Positions 7,869 to 14,679 of a stretch of DNA of 26,230 nt are shown here, one piece after another (positions within the stretch are counted from its first letter, which is position 1; each line of letters opens with the position of its first letter). The notes under the pieces were generated by a model. It made no database searches. It was not told the DNA's origin and was given only the letters and a program-made list of their open reading frames with translations. The DNA comes from Bacillota bacterium (GTDB taxonomy: Bacteria; Bacillota; Clostridia; Oscillospirales; Ruminococcaceae): contig JAEZVA010000003.1 in assembly GCA_023443315.1 (NCBI GenBank), forward strand, positions 1 to 26,230, given 5' to 3'. A program made the position numbers and the translations under genes.

Positions 7869-8801
7869 ATGAGATTGGGACGGATTATCGCAATCATCAT
7901 GTTGTTGCTGAGAAAAGAAACGGTTACCGCTAAAGAAATGTCGGAATTGTTTGAAGTATCAATCAGAACAATTTATCGGGATATCGATAGTATAAACGCG
8001 GCAGGCATTCCTATTGTGAGTGTTGCGGGGGTTGGTGGCGGCATTTCAATTATGGAACAGTATAAGATTGAGAAAGGGCTCTTTACAACCAACGATATTA
8101 CAGCGATGTTAAGAGGTTTGGGCGTTATTTCGGGTGCGATTGGGAGTGAAGAAAATTCAAATGCACTCGTAAAGCTTAAAAGCTTTATCACGGACGAACA
8201 GATTGGTGAAGTGAATAAAAAGCTTACTCAAATCACGTTCGATCTATCTTCTTGGATGGGAGCGGACGACTTAAAAACCACACTGCATCCCATAGAAAAG
8301 GCACTTGAAAACAGAAGGATGATATCATTTCTTTATTATGGACATCATGGTCAGGAACGATTTGATTTTGTAGAACCACACCGTTTGGCGTACAAAGGCA
8401 ACAATTGGTACCTGCAAGCGTATGTTCCCTGTAAAGAGTCCTTTCGCCTATTCAAGCTTCGCAGAATAACACAAATACAGCAAAAAGAGGAAAGCTATGC
8501 TCCTCGCAAACTACACCATCCTTTTTCAAGCTTCACAAGTACAATGAGCAGCAAAACAATCCCTATAAAGCTTAAAATCCATCAATCTGTGCTGGATAAG
8601 ATGTTGGATTATTGCACGATGAGCAGTGTTTACCCCTTTGATAAGGACTATTTCCTTGTCCACTTTGACTTTATAGAGGACGATTACGCCTATGGCATTC
8701 TGCTCAGTTTTGGCAAACATCTCACGGTTTTAGAACCCGAATTTGTAAAGGTCGAGATGCAAAAACGATTAGTACATATGCTGGCGGCATACCAGGATTG
8801 A
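7869..8801 (+). CDS. HTH-WYL transcriptional regulator (YafY family)
   Basis: A 310-residue DNA-binding regulator. Residues 1-60 form a winged helix-turn-helix of the HTH_11 type (VTAKEMSELFEVSIRTIYRD is the recognition region), followed by SINAAGIPIVSVAGVGGG, typical of YafY/DeoR-like N-termini. Residues about 140-215 form the WYL domain, with RLAYKGNNWYLQAY containing the W-Y-L triplet, followed by FRLFKLRRI. A WCX-like C-terminal domain completes it. WYL domains sense small ligands or nucleic acid; the ligand is unknown. The gene is divergent from the S51 peptidase and shares its control region, so that peptidase is the most likely target. Its terminator is shared with dpaB, which converges on it. 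Confidence 0.92.
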   Translation: MRLGRIIAIIMLLLRKETVTAKEMSELFEVSIRTIYRDIDSINAAGIPIVSVAGVGGGISIMEQYKIEKGLFTTNDITAMLRGLGVISGAIGSEENSNALVKLKSFITDEQIGEVNKKLTQITFDLSSWMGADDLKTTLHPIEKALENRRMISFLYYGHHGQERFDFVEPHRLAYKGNNWYLQAYVPCKESFRLFKLRRITQIQQKEESYAPRKLHHPFSSFTSTMSSKTIPIKLKIHQSVLDKMLDYCTMSSVYPFDKDYFLVHFDFIEDDYAYGILLSFGKHLTVLEPEFVKVEMQKRLVHMLAAYQD

Positions 8802-8851
8802 CTGACCGCCGTATCGTAAAAGCACACTTTAGTCAGTGGTATTGTTATAAG

Positions 8852-8888
8852 GCGACCGCAACACCCATCCGGGTGTTGCGGTCGCTTT
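8852..8888. terminator. Bidirectional terminator between WYL gene and dpaB
   Basis: A perfect 15-bp stem (GCGACCGCAACACCC with its complement) closes on ATCC. It is followed by TTT on the plus strand and has AT-rich sequence on the other side. It sits between convergent genes. Confidence 0.88.
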
Positions 8889-8900
8889 GCGCTCTAATGG

Positions 8901-9509
8901 TTATGCGGTTGCGTTATGCGGGCTTCGCACTACAGGCTGAAGCTGCCGACCCTCCAATGCGTGTTCCAGCGTAGGGATAATCAGCGGCATATGCGCTATC
9001 ATCGAGTTTGGCTTTCCGGCGGGGTTATCCTGTCCGAACGGAACAAAATAGATGTTTTTGGTGCTCATCAATAGTCCAATATTTTTAAAGCCAAGCCCCA
9101 GCGCGTCGTTGGTCGCTACAGCAAGCACCAGCGGCTTACCCACACGCAGATGACCCTTTGCCGCCATCAGCACGGGGGTGTCGGTCACCGCATTTGCAAG
9201 CTTTGCGGCAGTGTTGCCGGTACACGGGGCAATCAGCAGGATGTCAAGCATCCCTTTTGGTCCCATCGGCTCCGCGTCCTCAATCGTGCAGATTGGCTCG
9301 TGTCCTGTAATCGCTACAAGGTCGGAGAACAACGCCTCCGCCGTGCCAAAGCGGGTGTCGGTGGTTTGTACGATGTTTGAAAGGATGGGGTATACGGTAG
9401 CGCCCAGCTCAGTCAGGCGGCGTATCTCGGCAAGCGCCTCTTTGTGGGTGCAAAACGACCCGGTAATACCCACGCCGATGCGCACATTATTCAGCGTCAT
9501 CATCATCAC
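8901..9509 (-). CDS. dpaB: Dipicolinate synthase subunit B
   Basis: The 202-residue flavoprotein-fold subunit of dipicolinate synthase (SpoVFB), which with DpaA converts dihydrodipicolinate to dipicolinic acid in the mother cell. Family hallmarks are VRIGVGITGSFCTHKEA, IAPCTGNTAAKLANAVTD, VLMAAKGHLR, LMSTKNIYFVPFGQDNP and KPNSMIAHM. Length matches the B. subtilis protein (about 200). The gene begins inside the 3' end of dpaA (overlap about 23 nt), so translational coupling is expected. Four ATG codons in a row (9498-9509) leave the start ambiguous; the weak AGAAG site best fits the third. It shares a terminator with the converging WYL gene. Confidence 0.96.
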   Translation of the reverse strand: MMMMTLNNVRIGVGITGSFCTHKEALAEIRRLTELGATVYPILSNIVQTTDTRFGTAEALFSDLVAITGHEPICTIEDAEPMGPKGMLDILLIAPCTGNTAAKLANAVTDTPVLMAAKGHLRVGKPLVLAVATNDALGLGFKNIGLLMSTKNIYFVPFGQDNPAGKPNSMIAHMPLIIPTLEHALEGRQLQPVVRSPHNATA

Positions 9510-10383
9510 TTCTTTCGCTCAGTATCGTAATAACGGCTTGTGCAAGGATTTCACCCGAGGTCTTTGGCGCGTACCGTCCCGGCAACCCTAAACAAAGCGC
9601 CGTGTGTTTACCTAGCTCCTTCGCCGCCTCAAAATCCACACCGCCCGGGGCGGATGCAATGTCCACCACCGTCACCTGGTCGGATAACTGCGCAACCCGA
9701 GCACGGGGTAGAACCATTGCGGGCACAGTGTTGACGATATAGTCAAACGCGCCCAGATTGCCGTCGAGCTCGTCAAAGCGAAGCGCATAATAGCCCAGTA
9801 CCTTTGCGAGGGCACGTGCATTTTTGCTGCGGGCGCATATGGTTACGTGCATATCCAGTCCAAGCAGCTTTTTTGCCAGCACCTGCGCGCACCGCCCAAA
9901 GCCCAGAACCAAAACCTCGCTCTGGTGAAGATTATTCTTACTACGTGCTATCATCTCGGCTATGGTGCCTTCGGCGGTGGCAACGGCGTTTTTTATCGCG
10001 ACGTCATCGCGCTCCATCAGGTCATAGCACGCAATTTCGGAACGGCCGCAAAACTCCTTAACACGGGCGGGCACAGCACCTGCAATCAGCGCATGTCGTT
10101 TTGTTAACACGGTAAGCAGATGGTCAACCGTCCCATCCTCAAGTGTCATGCCGGATGTAATATCTCTGCCGTTTTTACTTAGCGGAACGGGCAAGAGCAG
10201 GCAGTCGCTTTGCTGCGCCGCGTCATACAACGTTTCGATCTGCACTGCTCGTTTGTCGAGAATGCAGTCGGATAGCGCAGCGCAAACTACGGAATATCCC
10301 TTTTGCAGCAACGCGTTGGTTAAGTAGATCTGTCGTTCGTCTCCGCCGATAACGGCAAAATCAAACGGTCTTTTGTTAGCCAT
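9487..10383 (-). CDS. dpaA: Dipicolinate synthase subunit A
   Basis: A 298-residue NAD(P)-binding subunit of dipicolinate synthase (SpoVFA). The N-terminus FAVIGGDERQIYLTNALL is diagnostic, and a second Rossmann motif is VLVLGFGRCAQVLAKKL. It also carries DYIVNTVPA and VTVVDIASAPGGVDF. The start was set at the ATG at 10383 (MANKRPFDF), which follows AAAGGAA at about 8 bases and gives the B. subtilis length of 297; the frame is open further upstream to 10467, but that extension would overlap the promoter. It forms an operon with dpaB. A sigma-K-like promoter lies about 70 bp upstream, as expected for mother-cell expression late in sporulation. Confidence 0.96.
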   Translation of the reverse strand: MANKRPFDFAVIGGDERQIYLTNALLQKGYSVVCAALSDCILDKRAVQIETLYDAAQQSDCLLLPVPLSKNGRDITSGMTLEDGTVDHLLTVLTKRHALIAGAVPARVKEFCGRSEIACYDLMERDDVAIKNAVATAEGTIAEMIARSKNNLHQSEVLVLGFGRCAQVLAKKLLGLDMHVTICARSKNARALAKVLGYYALRFDELDGNLGAFDYIVNTVPAMVLPRARVAQLSDQVTVVDIASAPGGVDFEAAKELGKHTALCLGLPGRYAPKTSGEILAQAVITILSERSDDDDAE

Positions 10384-10451
10384 ACGGGGTTTCCTTTCCG
10401 GCGAATGGTCGTCGCCATACACGGTGCGGTAACATAAAATCCTTACAGTTA

Positions 10452-10480
10452 TACAATATGTGTACACCGCGGGGATGGTG
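10452..10480 (-). promoter_or_regulatory. Sigma-K-like promoter of dpaAB
   Basis: On the minus strand CACC (10480-10477) is followed after 16 bp by CATATTGTA (10460-10452). This fits the sigma-K consensus of an AC-containing -35 box and a CATAnnnTA -10 box. dpaAB (spoVF) is sigma-K dependent in B. subtilis. Not tested experimentally. Confidence 0.75.
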
Positions 10481-10493
10481 ATATCAATTACCC

Positions 10494-10524
10494 GATTATG
10501 AACCCGCTAAAACGCGGCATACTA
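10494..10524 (+). promoter_or_regulatory. Possible sigma-G-like promoter of splB
   Basis: CATACTA (10518-10524) matches the forespore -10 consensus CATNMTA. The -35 candidate GATTA (10494-10498) matches four of five positions, with a spacer of 19 bp, one longer than usual. splB is forespore-expressed in B. subtilis. Confidence 0.5.
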
Positions 10525-10552
10525 ACCGCATAGCGAAAAAAAGGGGATGCAA

Positions 10553-11551
10553 ATGTTGAAGTTTGATAAGGTCTATTACGAGCCGCAGGCGATGGATTAT
10601 GAGCTGGGTGGGCAACTTCGCCGTCGGTATAACGATCTACCGTGGATAGAGATAGAGAGCCACAACAACATCAAAGAGCTGCGCGAGAACCCCAACACTG
10701 AGTTTGCGCGGATGAAACAGCACCTGATAATCGGGGTGCGCAAGACGCATAAATATGTACCCAATCACAAATCCTCCGACTTTCTCGTGCCCTATACGTC
10801 GTCGGGGTGTAGTGCCATGTGCCTGTACTGCTATTTGGTGTGCAACTACAACAAATGCTCCTACCTGCGGGTGTTTGTAAACCGCGAGCAGATGATGGAT
10901 AAGCTGTTGAAAACCGCCCATCAGGCGGATAAACCGCTTACCTTTGAGATTGGTAGCAACAGCGATCTGGTGCTTGAAAACCGCGTCACACAAAACCTGC
11001 CGTGGACGATCGAAACGTTCGCAAAGGGCGAGCGGGGCAACCTCACCTTTCCCACCAAGTTTGCAGACATAGACGACCTTCTTGGTCTTGAGCATAAGGG
11101 AAGAACGCTTGTGCGTATGAGCGTAAACCCGCAGGAGATTATACGTACCGTAGAGCTCGGCACCGCGCCGCTTGACCAGAGAATTGATGCGGTAAATAAG
11201 CTGTGTGACGCGGGTTACCGAATCGGGCTACTGATAGCACCCATTGTTTTGACCGACGGTTGGAAGGAGCAGTATACCCGCTTAATCGCACAGCTTGCCG
11301 AGGGCTTGTCCGAGCGGGTAAAGCAGGCGATGCAAATTGAGATCATCTTTATGACCTACAGCTACATCCATCGTGTCATCAACACCGAGGCATTTCCCCA
11401 CGCGCCCGATCTGTATGACACAAATCGCATGACAGGGCGGGGTAAGGGGCGTTATACCTATCACCAAACGGCACGGGAGGAAGCCGCCGCCCTTTTGCAA
11501 AGCGAGATTGAACGTCTTTTCGGGCAGGGCAAAATTATGTATATTGTATAG
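10553..11551 (+). CDS. splB: Spore photoproduct lyase, clostridial type
   Basis: A radical-SAM DNA-repair enzyme that reverts the spore photoproduct (5-thyminyl-5,6-dihydrothymine) during germination. The 4Fe-4S motif is CSAMCLYC (C86, C90, C93). GVRKTHKY, LTFPTKFADIDDLL, VRMSVNPQEIIRTVELGTAP and GYRIGLLIAPIV align with known SplB proteins. I chose the ATG at 10553 because AAGGGG (10541-10546) abuts an in-frame ATG at 10547 but lies six bases from 10553; length is then 332 residues, close to the usual 340. Where the Bacillus enzyme has its hydrogen-donating Cys (FEASCTSD), this protein has FEIGSNSD with Ser135, while two extra Cys (C97, C102) follow the cluster. The gene is divergent from dpaAB, and a palindromic terminator follows. 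Confidence 0.94.
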   Translation: MLKFDKVYYEPQAMDYELGGQLRRRYNDLPWIEIESHNNIKELRENPNTEFARMKQHLIIGVRKTHKYVPNHKSSDFLVPYTSSGCSAMCLYCYLVCNYNKCSYLRVFVNREQMMDKLLKTAHQADKPLTFEIGSNSDLVLENRVTQNLPWTIETFAKGERGNLTFPTKFADIDDLLGLEHKGRTLVRMSVNPQEIIRTVELGTAPLDQRIDAVNKLCDAGYRIGLLIAPIVLTDGWKEQYTRLIAQLAEGLSERVKQAMQIEIIFMTYSYIHRVINTEAFPHAPDLYDTNRMTGRGKGRYTYHQTAREEAAALLQSEIERLFGQGKIMYIV

Positions 11552-11565
11552 AACAATTAATACAG

Positions 11566-11593
11566 AAACGGCAGACCGCGCGGTCTGCCGTTT
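11566..11593. terminator. Palindromic terminator after splB
   Basis: A perfect 28-nt palindrome (half-site AAACGGCAGACCGC) lies 15 bp after the splB stop. The 3' arm ends in TTT. It could act in both directions, serving the minus-strand cluster that ends at 11657. Confidence 0.8.
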
Positions 11594-11656
11594 GCATCAA
11601 GGCACTTTTCGTTACGAGGATAAAGTGCCATTATAATTTAGTTTTAAGCGAATTTT

Positions 11657-12151
11657 TTATAGCATGATGTAAACAAGTGCTAGCATCAACAGCTGGTCGC
11701 TCTCTTCAGAAAGCAGAACAAGCAACAGCCCGCCGATGATTAAGAAGTCGCGGTCCAGCTCGATGTCACCGAGCAGTGGTAGTGTGAGCTTTGACTTGGA
11801 GGTGGGCTTCTTATCATTGTCCTGCAGCGGGGGGGTGTACTCGGTATTTATCGTCTCAAACGGGCTCGCACTGGGTGCGGATGGTGGCGGATTGCCGCGT
11901 GCAGCGGGACGCGCTTCATAAACATGCTTGCCGTTTCTTATAATTCTGCCGCAGCGGGGGCACCTTGTCTCAGCGGGGGGAGGCGGCTCGGCAACCGGGT
12001 TTGACTGCTGCCAGGTACTGTTCTGTGCAGCGGGGTTTGCGCGATAACCAGTGCCACCCGAAGCGCGTCGGTTCATATCCCGCGCGCGCTGGATGGCGTC
12101 CTGCTTCATACGCATAAAGTCGTATTCGGTATACCCGCCCTTACTCCACAT
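11657..12151 (-). CDS. Unrecognised protein with one CxxC and a hydrophobic C-terminus
   Basis: A 164-residue protein. Residues 1-30 are charged and probably helical (GGYTEYDFMRMKQDAIQRAR). The middle is Pro/Ser-rich and contains one CPRCG (about 64-68), half of a zinc ribbon, so metal binding would need a dimer or partner. The C-terminus (about 133-164) is hydrophobic with acidic interruptions (DFLIIGGLLLVLLSEESDQ, then LLMLALVYIML), either two short membrane helices or an amphipathic pair. I have a general memory of similar C-termini in other spore-forming Clostridia but cannot name a family. The start at 12151 follows GGAGG at seven bases. It is the last gene of a three-gene minus-strand set; the double-cloverleaf region separates it from the gene before it. 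Confidence 0.8.
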   Translation of the reverse strand: MWSKGGYTEYDFMRMKQDAIQRARDMNRRASGGTGYRANPAAQNSTWQQSNPVAEPPPPAETRCPRCGRIIRNGKHVYEARPAARGNPPPSAPSASPFETINTEYTPPLQDNDKKPTSKSKLTLPLLGDIELDRDFLIIGGLLLVLLSEESDQLLMLALVYIML

Positions 12152-12186
12152 GTCCGCCCTCCGTCACAAAACCCGGTCGCTTGATT

Positions 12187-12272
12187 TATAGTCAATAAAC
12201 TTGAAAACAGTCCCTGTTTTCAAGCGGCAGGTAGTACCTGCCGCACACCTGATGGCGTGTTTATTGGCTATA
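12187..12272. other. Three-armed cloverleaf element, module A
   Basis: The outer stem of 14 bp pairs 12187-12200 with 12259-12272 (one G-T wobble). Inside it three hairpins follow with no unpaired base between them: 12201-12210 with 12214-12223 (10 bp, loop TCC), 12224-12231 with 12237-12244 (8 bp, loop TAGTA), and 12245-12249 with 12254-12258 (one A-C mismatch, loop TGAT). It folds as a four-way junction on either strand. There is no T tract on either side, so it is not an ordinary terminator, and it is not a tRNA. Confidence 0.85.
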
Positions 12273-12273
12273 G

Positions 12274-12355
12274 ACTCCACAAACCGCCCACATTTGTGGG
12301 CGCCGCACGGTTTTCCGTGCGGTTCAAAACGGTTTCGTTTTGAAGTTTGTGGAGT
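12274..12355. other. Three-armed cloverleaf element, module B
   Basis: The outer stem of 11 bp pairs 12274-12284 with 12345-12355 perfectly. Inside it three perfect hairpins lie edge to edge: 12285-12292 with 12295-12302 (8 bp), 12303-12310 with 12315-12322 (8 bp, loop TTTT), and 12323-12331 with 12336-12344 (9 bp, loop GTTT). It begins one base after module A ends and has the same architecture with different sequence. It ends 17 bp from the stop of the gene at 12373. Confidence 0.88.
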
Positions 12356-12372
12356 ATACTATGGATGCATGG

Positions 12373-12822
12373 TTACCCAAGCAGATTACCGAGCAGGCCG
12401 CTCTCCTTAACCAGTGGGTAGATGGCAATGAGCTTCATCAGGTTAATCGCCTCGTCCACCCGCCCCTGCCGTTTATCCGAGAGCATGGGCTTTAGTGCGC
12501 GAAGCAGCCGCTCGTTTTCGCCATCTTTGGTGTTTGAGTACGCACTCAGCAGACGCATGACGGTGCCCATGTCGATGTTCTTAAACAGGTCTCCAAGACC
12601 ACCAAGCCCGCCAAGATCCGGTCCGCGGCTTGATTCATCCGTTTTGCCGGATGAAGAGGAATCCTTTTGCCCGCCGCCCGAGAACATTCCGGCAAAGGCG
12701 GATAGATCGGGCTCGCTGTCGTCCGAACCTAGGCCAAACATCTGCGCCATCTGCTTGATGCGGTTTATGCCGTCCTCACTGCCGAGCAGGTCGCTGATGC
12801 GCTGCATAATATCCTCGTCCAC
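12373..12822 (-). CDS. Unrecognised small acidic protein
   Basis: A 149-residue, probably cytoplasmic protein with no signal peptide. It starts with GTG at 12822, about six bases after GGGGGGAG. The N-terminus (DEDIMQRISDLLGSEDGINR) looks helical. Residues about 45-80 are a Gly/Ser/Asp-rich linker (GGGQKDSSSSGKTDESS), and the C-terminal third is helical and basic (LLRALKPMLSDKRQGRVDEA, then IAIYPLVKESGLLGNLLG). I recall similar C-termini in hypothetical proteins of Clostridia, without an assigned function. It follows the 87-residue gene on the minus strand (61 bp gap), consistent with an operon. Confidence 0.8.
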   Translation of the reverse strand: MDEDIMQRISDLLGSEDGINRIKQMAQMFGLGSDDSEPDLSAFAGMFSGGGQKDSSSSGKTDESSRGPDLGGLGGLGDLFKNIDMGTVMRLLSAYSNTKDGENERLLRALKPMLSDKRQGRVDEAINLMKLIAIYPLVKESGLLGNLLG

Positions 12823-12883
12823 GGTGCTCCCCCCTTTCCAATCCGCTTACGGGGCGACGCGGGATTACGCGATATAGTCAAGT

Positions 12884-13147
12884 TCAGCGTTTGTTATTCT
12901 TACCCAGTATATCCGAGAGCTTTTTAGCGTTCTCGGGGTTACTTAGTATGGCGTTTACCTTGTTCGGGTCGTTCGCAATGCCCGAAAGCTTTTTTGCATC
13001 CGCTTCACTTAACCCTTTTACTATGTTGTCAAACGTACCGTCCTCCAGCTTTGCGCGCAGTGCGGCAGGGGACATCCCCATCTTTTTGGATGCGATGTTT
13101 AGTAGCATGTTAATCTTCTGCTCAGAGAATTCAGGACTTTTATCCAT
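12884..13147 (-). CDS. Unrecognised small helical protein
   Basis: An 87-residue protein with no signal peptide or membrane segment. The start was set at 13147 (MDKSPEFSEQ) because GGAGG lies about five bases before it; an in-frame ATG at 13177 lacks such a site. The sequence is helical with short recurring units: SEQKINMLLNIASKKMG, then KGLSEADAKKLSGIANDPN, then NPENAKKLSDILGKNNKR. No catalytic or metal motif is visible. It is first in the minus-strand set 13147-11657, whose joint role is unknown; the position near sporulation genes is suggestive at most. Confidence 0.78.
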   Translation of the reverse strand: MDKSPEFSEQKINMLLNIASKKMGMSPAALRAKLEDGTFDNIVKGLSEADAKKLSGIANDPNKVNAILSNPENAKKLSDILGKNNKR

Positions 13148-13271
13148 AATTACCTCCATCTTGCCGCATACGGGCAAATGATATTGATATGAAACGGTGG
13201 GCTACGGTAAAACAGGGCAGTCTGCTTGCACTATATCCTATTTTTATGATACAGTAAAAAGAAATAGACTA

Positions 13272-13307
13272 CGCCCTTTGCCCATCCGTTTAAATGGGAA
13301 AAAGGCG
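13272..13307 (+). other. Hairpin in the leader of the phosphoesterase gene
   Basis: CGCCCTTTGCCCAT (13272-13285) pairs with ATGGGAAAAAGGCG (13294-13307) at 12 of 14 positions around an 8-nt loop. It lies 30 bp before the GTG start at 13338. A role in translation or mRNA stability is possible. Confidence 0.5.
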
Positions 13308-13337
13308 AAAGTGCAAAGTGCCGAGGAGAAAAACCGC

Positions 13338-13814
13338 GTGAGGATTATAGTAATTTCAGATACACACAGAAACTACCGCGTATTACGCAAGATTGTAGAG
13401 AAGCATGCGCATGACGCAACCCGGTTTTTATTTGCAGGCGACGGTGAACGCGAGCTTGACGATGTTAAGATGGAGTTTACCGCCCAGACCTTTTACTCGG
13501 TGCGCGGCAACTGCGACTTTGCGTCGATGGAGCCTTTAAGCCGCATTGTGATGGCGGGCGATGTCCGCATTCTGCTTACGCATGGCGACCGCTACGGGGT
13601 AAAATCGGGTACGGGTACATTGCTGTCGGCAGCACGCGAGAACAATGCCCAGATTGCGGTGTTTGGTCACACCCATGTGGCGCATTGCGCCTACGAGCAG
13701 GGCATTTACCTGCTCAATCCCGGCAGCCCCTCAAGCCCACGTGCAGGACGCGCCAGCTACGGCATCATTGACATTACTAAAAGCGGCATTGTGCCGATTA
13801 TCGTAGAACTGTAA
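13338..13814 (+). CDS. YfcE/MJ0936-type metallophosphoesterase
   Basis: A 158-residue cytoplasmic calcineurin-like phosphoesterase of the YfcE group, which hydrolyses phosphodiesters with two metal ions. All metal-ligand motifs are present in order: RIIVISDTH, FAGDGE, VRGNCD, LLTHGDRYGV and FGHTHVA; LNPGSPSSPR is the group's typical tail motif. The start was set at the GTG at 13338: GAGGAG lies nine bases upstream and the protein then begins VRIIVISDTH, whereas extension to 13197 adds a 47-residue segment unlike the family. In many Firmicutes this gene lies beside rph and rdgB; here it is followed by the biotin ligase gene, 12 bp on. Confidence 0.93.
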   Translation: MRIIVISDTHRNYRVLRKIVEKHAHDATRFLFAGDGERELDDVKMEFTAQTFYSVRGNCDFASMEPLSRIVMAGDVRILLTHGDRYGVKSGTGTLLSAARENNAQIAVFGHTHVAHCAYEQGIYLLNPGSPSSPRAGRASYGIIDITKSGIVPIIVEL

Positions 13815-13826
13815 GGGATGACTGAT

Positions 13827-14597
13827 ATGTACGAAAATAAGCAAACCACATGGCTTGGTAAAGAGCATCTGCATTTTGAGCGTCTGTCCTCCACCAACGA
13901 CTATCTCAAGCAAAACGCTGCGGCACTCTCCCACGGCACCGTGGCAACAGCCGACTATCAAACGGCGGGCAAGGGCAGAAGCGGCAGGGTATGGCAGGAC
14001 AACGCGCGAGCGGGGCTGGCGTTATCGGTTCTTCTTCGCCCGCCCTCGGTTCATCATACTCAACTGTTGCCGCTTGTGTGCGCACTTGCGGTAAAATCGG
14101 CAATTTATTCGCTTTACGGCGTTAATTCCGGCATAAAATGGCCCAATGACATTGTTTTGAACCAAAAGAAGATCTGTGGTATCCTGTGCGAAGGGGTGTT
14201 GCTCGGGCAGACGGTTTACGCCGTGTGCGGCATTGGCATCAATGTCTTACAGCAAAGAACGGATTTCACCCAAGATGGGCTTGACCACGCCACGTCTCTG
14301 TTAGTTGAAACCAGCATACACCATAGCCTTAGCGAGGTTGCCGCCGCGGTGATGACCGAGCTTGAGCGGTACTACGACCGCTATATTGCCCAGGGGATAG
14401 CCGCATTGCTCGGCGAATACGAGGCGGCGTGCGTCACCCTTGGCAGGGAAGTCAAGGTGATTCAAAACGGCGCGGAACGCGAGGGCAGGGCGGTTGGGCT
14501 TGCGCAAAATGGCGCATTGATGGTGGATTTTGCGGGGATGGTCACCGAGATTAACGCGGGCGAAGCGTCGGTGCGCGGTCTTTACGGATACGTGTAG
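13827..14597 (+). CDS. birA: Biotin--[acetyl-CoA-carboxylase] ligase, group I
   Basis: A 256-residue biotin protein ligase that activates biotin to biotinyl-AMP and attaches it to carboxylase carrier lysines. Motifs: LSSTNDYLK, TADYQTAGKGRSGRVW (biotinyl-AMP loop), GIKWPNDIVLNQKKICGILCE, GIGINVLQ, and a C-terminal SH3-like domain (GREVKVIQNG, VGLAQNGALMVDF). It lacks the N-terminal helix-turn-helix of bifunctional BirA, so it should not be a repressor. The ATG at 13827 is preferred because AAGGG (13813-13817) is nine bases before it; the in-frame ATG at 13818 touches that site. It is likely co-transcribed with the phosphoesterase gene, whose stop is 12 bp upstream. A strong terminator follows. 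Confidence 0.94.
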   Translation: MYENKQTTWLGKEHLHFERLSSTNDYLKQNAAALSHGTVATADYQTAGKGRSGRVWQDNARAGLALSVLLRPPSVHHTQLLPLVCALAVKSAIYSLYGVNSGIKWPNDIVLNQKKICGILCEGVLLGQTVYAVCGIGINVLQQRTDFTQDGLDHATSLLVETSIHHSLSEVAAAVMTELERYYDRYIAQGIAALLGEYEAACVTLGREVKVIQNGAEREGRAVGLAQNGALMVDFAGMVTEINAGEASVRGLYGYV

Positions 14598-14621
14598 CGA
14601 TTAACCGATAGGCAAAAAAAT

Positions 14622-14658
14622 AGCGGTCAGTCCATGCTTGTCGGACTGACCGCTTTTT
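14622..14658. terminator. Bidirectional terminator
   Basis: AGCGGTCAGTCC (14622-14633) pairs perfectly with GGACTGACCGCT (14643-14654). TTTT follows on the plus strand and an A7 run precedes it, so it can stop both birA and the converging gene that ends at 14680. Confidence 0.92.
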
Positions 14659-14679
14659 GTATAAAAACGACGGGGTAAT

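Noticed and set aside
12187..12355. Cloverleaves as tRNA genes, integron attC sites or simple terminators
   Set aside because: No T-loop GTTCRA, acceptor-arm or anticodon pattern; no attC R-box core and no integrase; no T tract after the stems on either strand.
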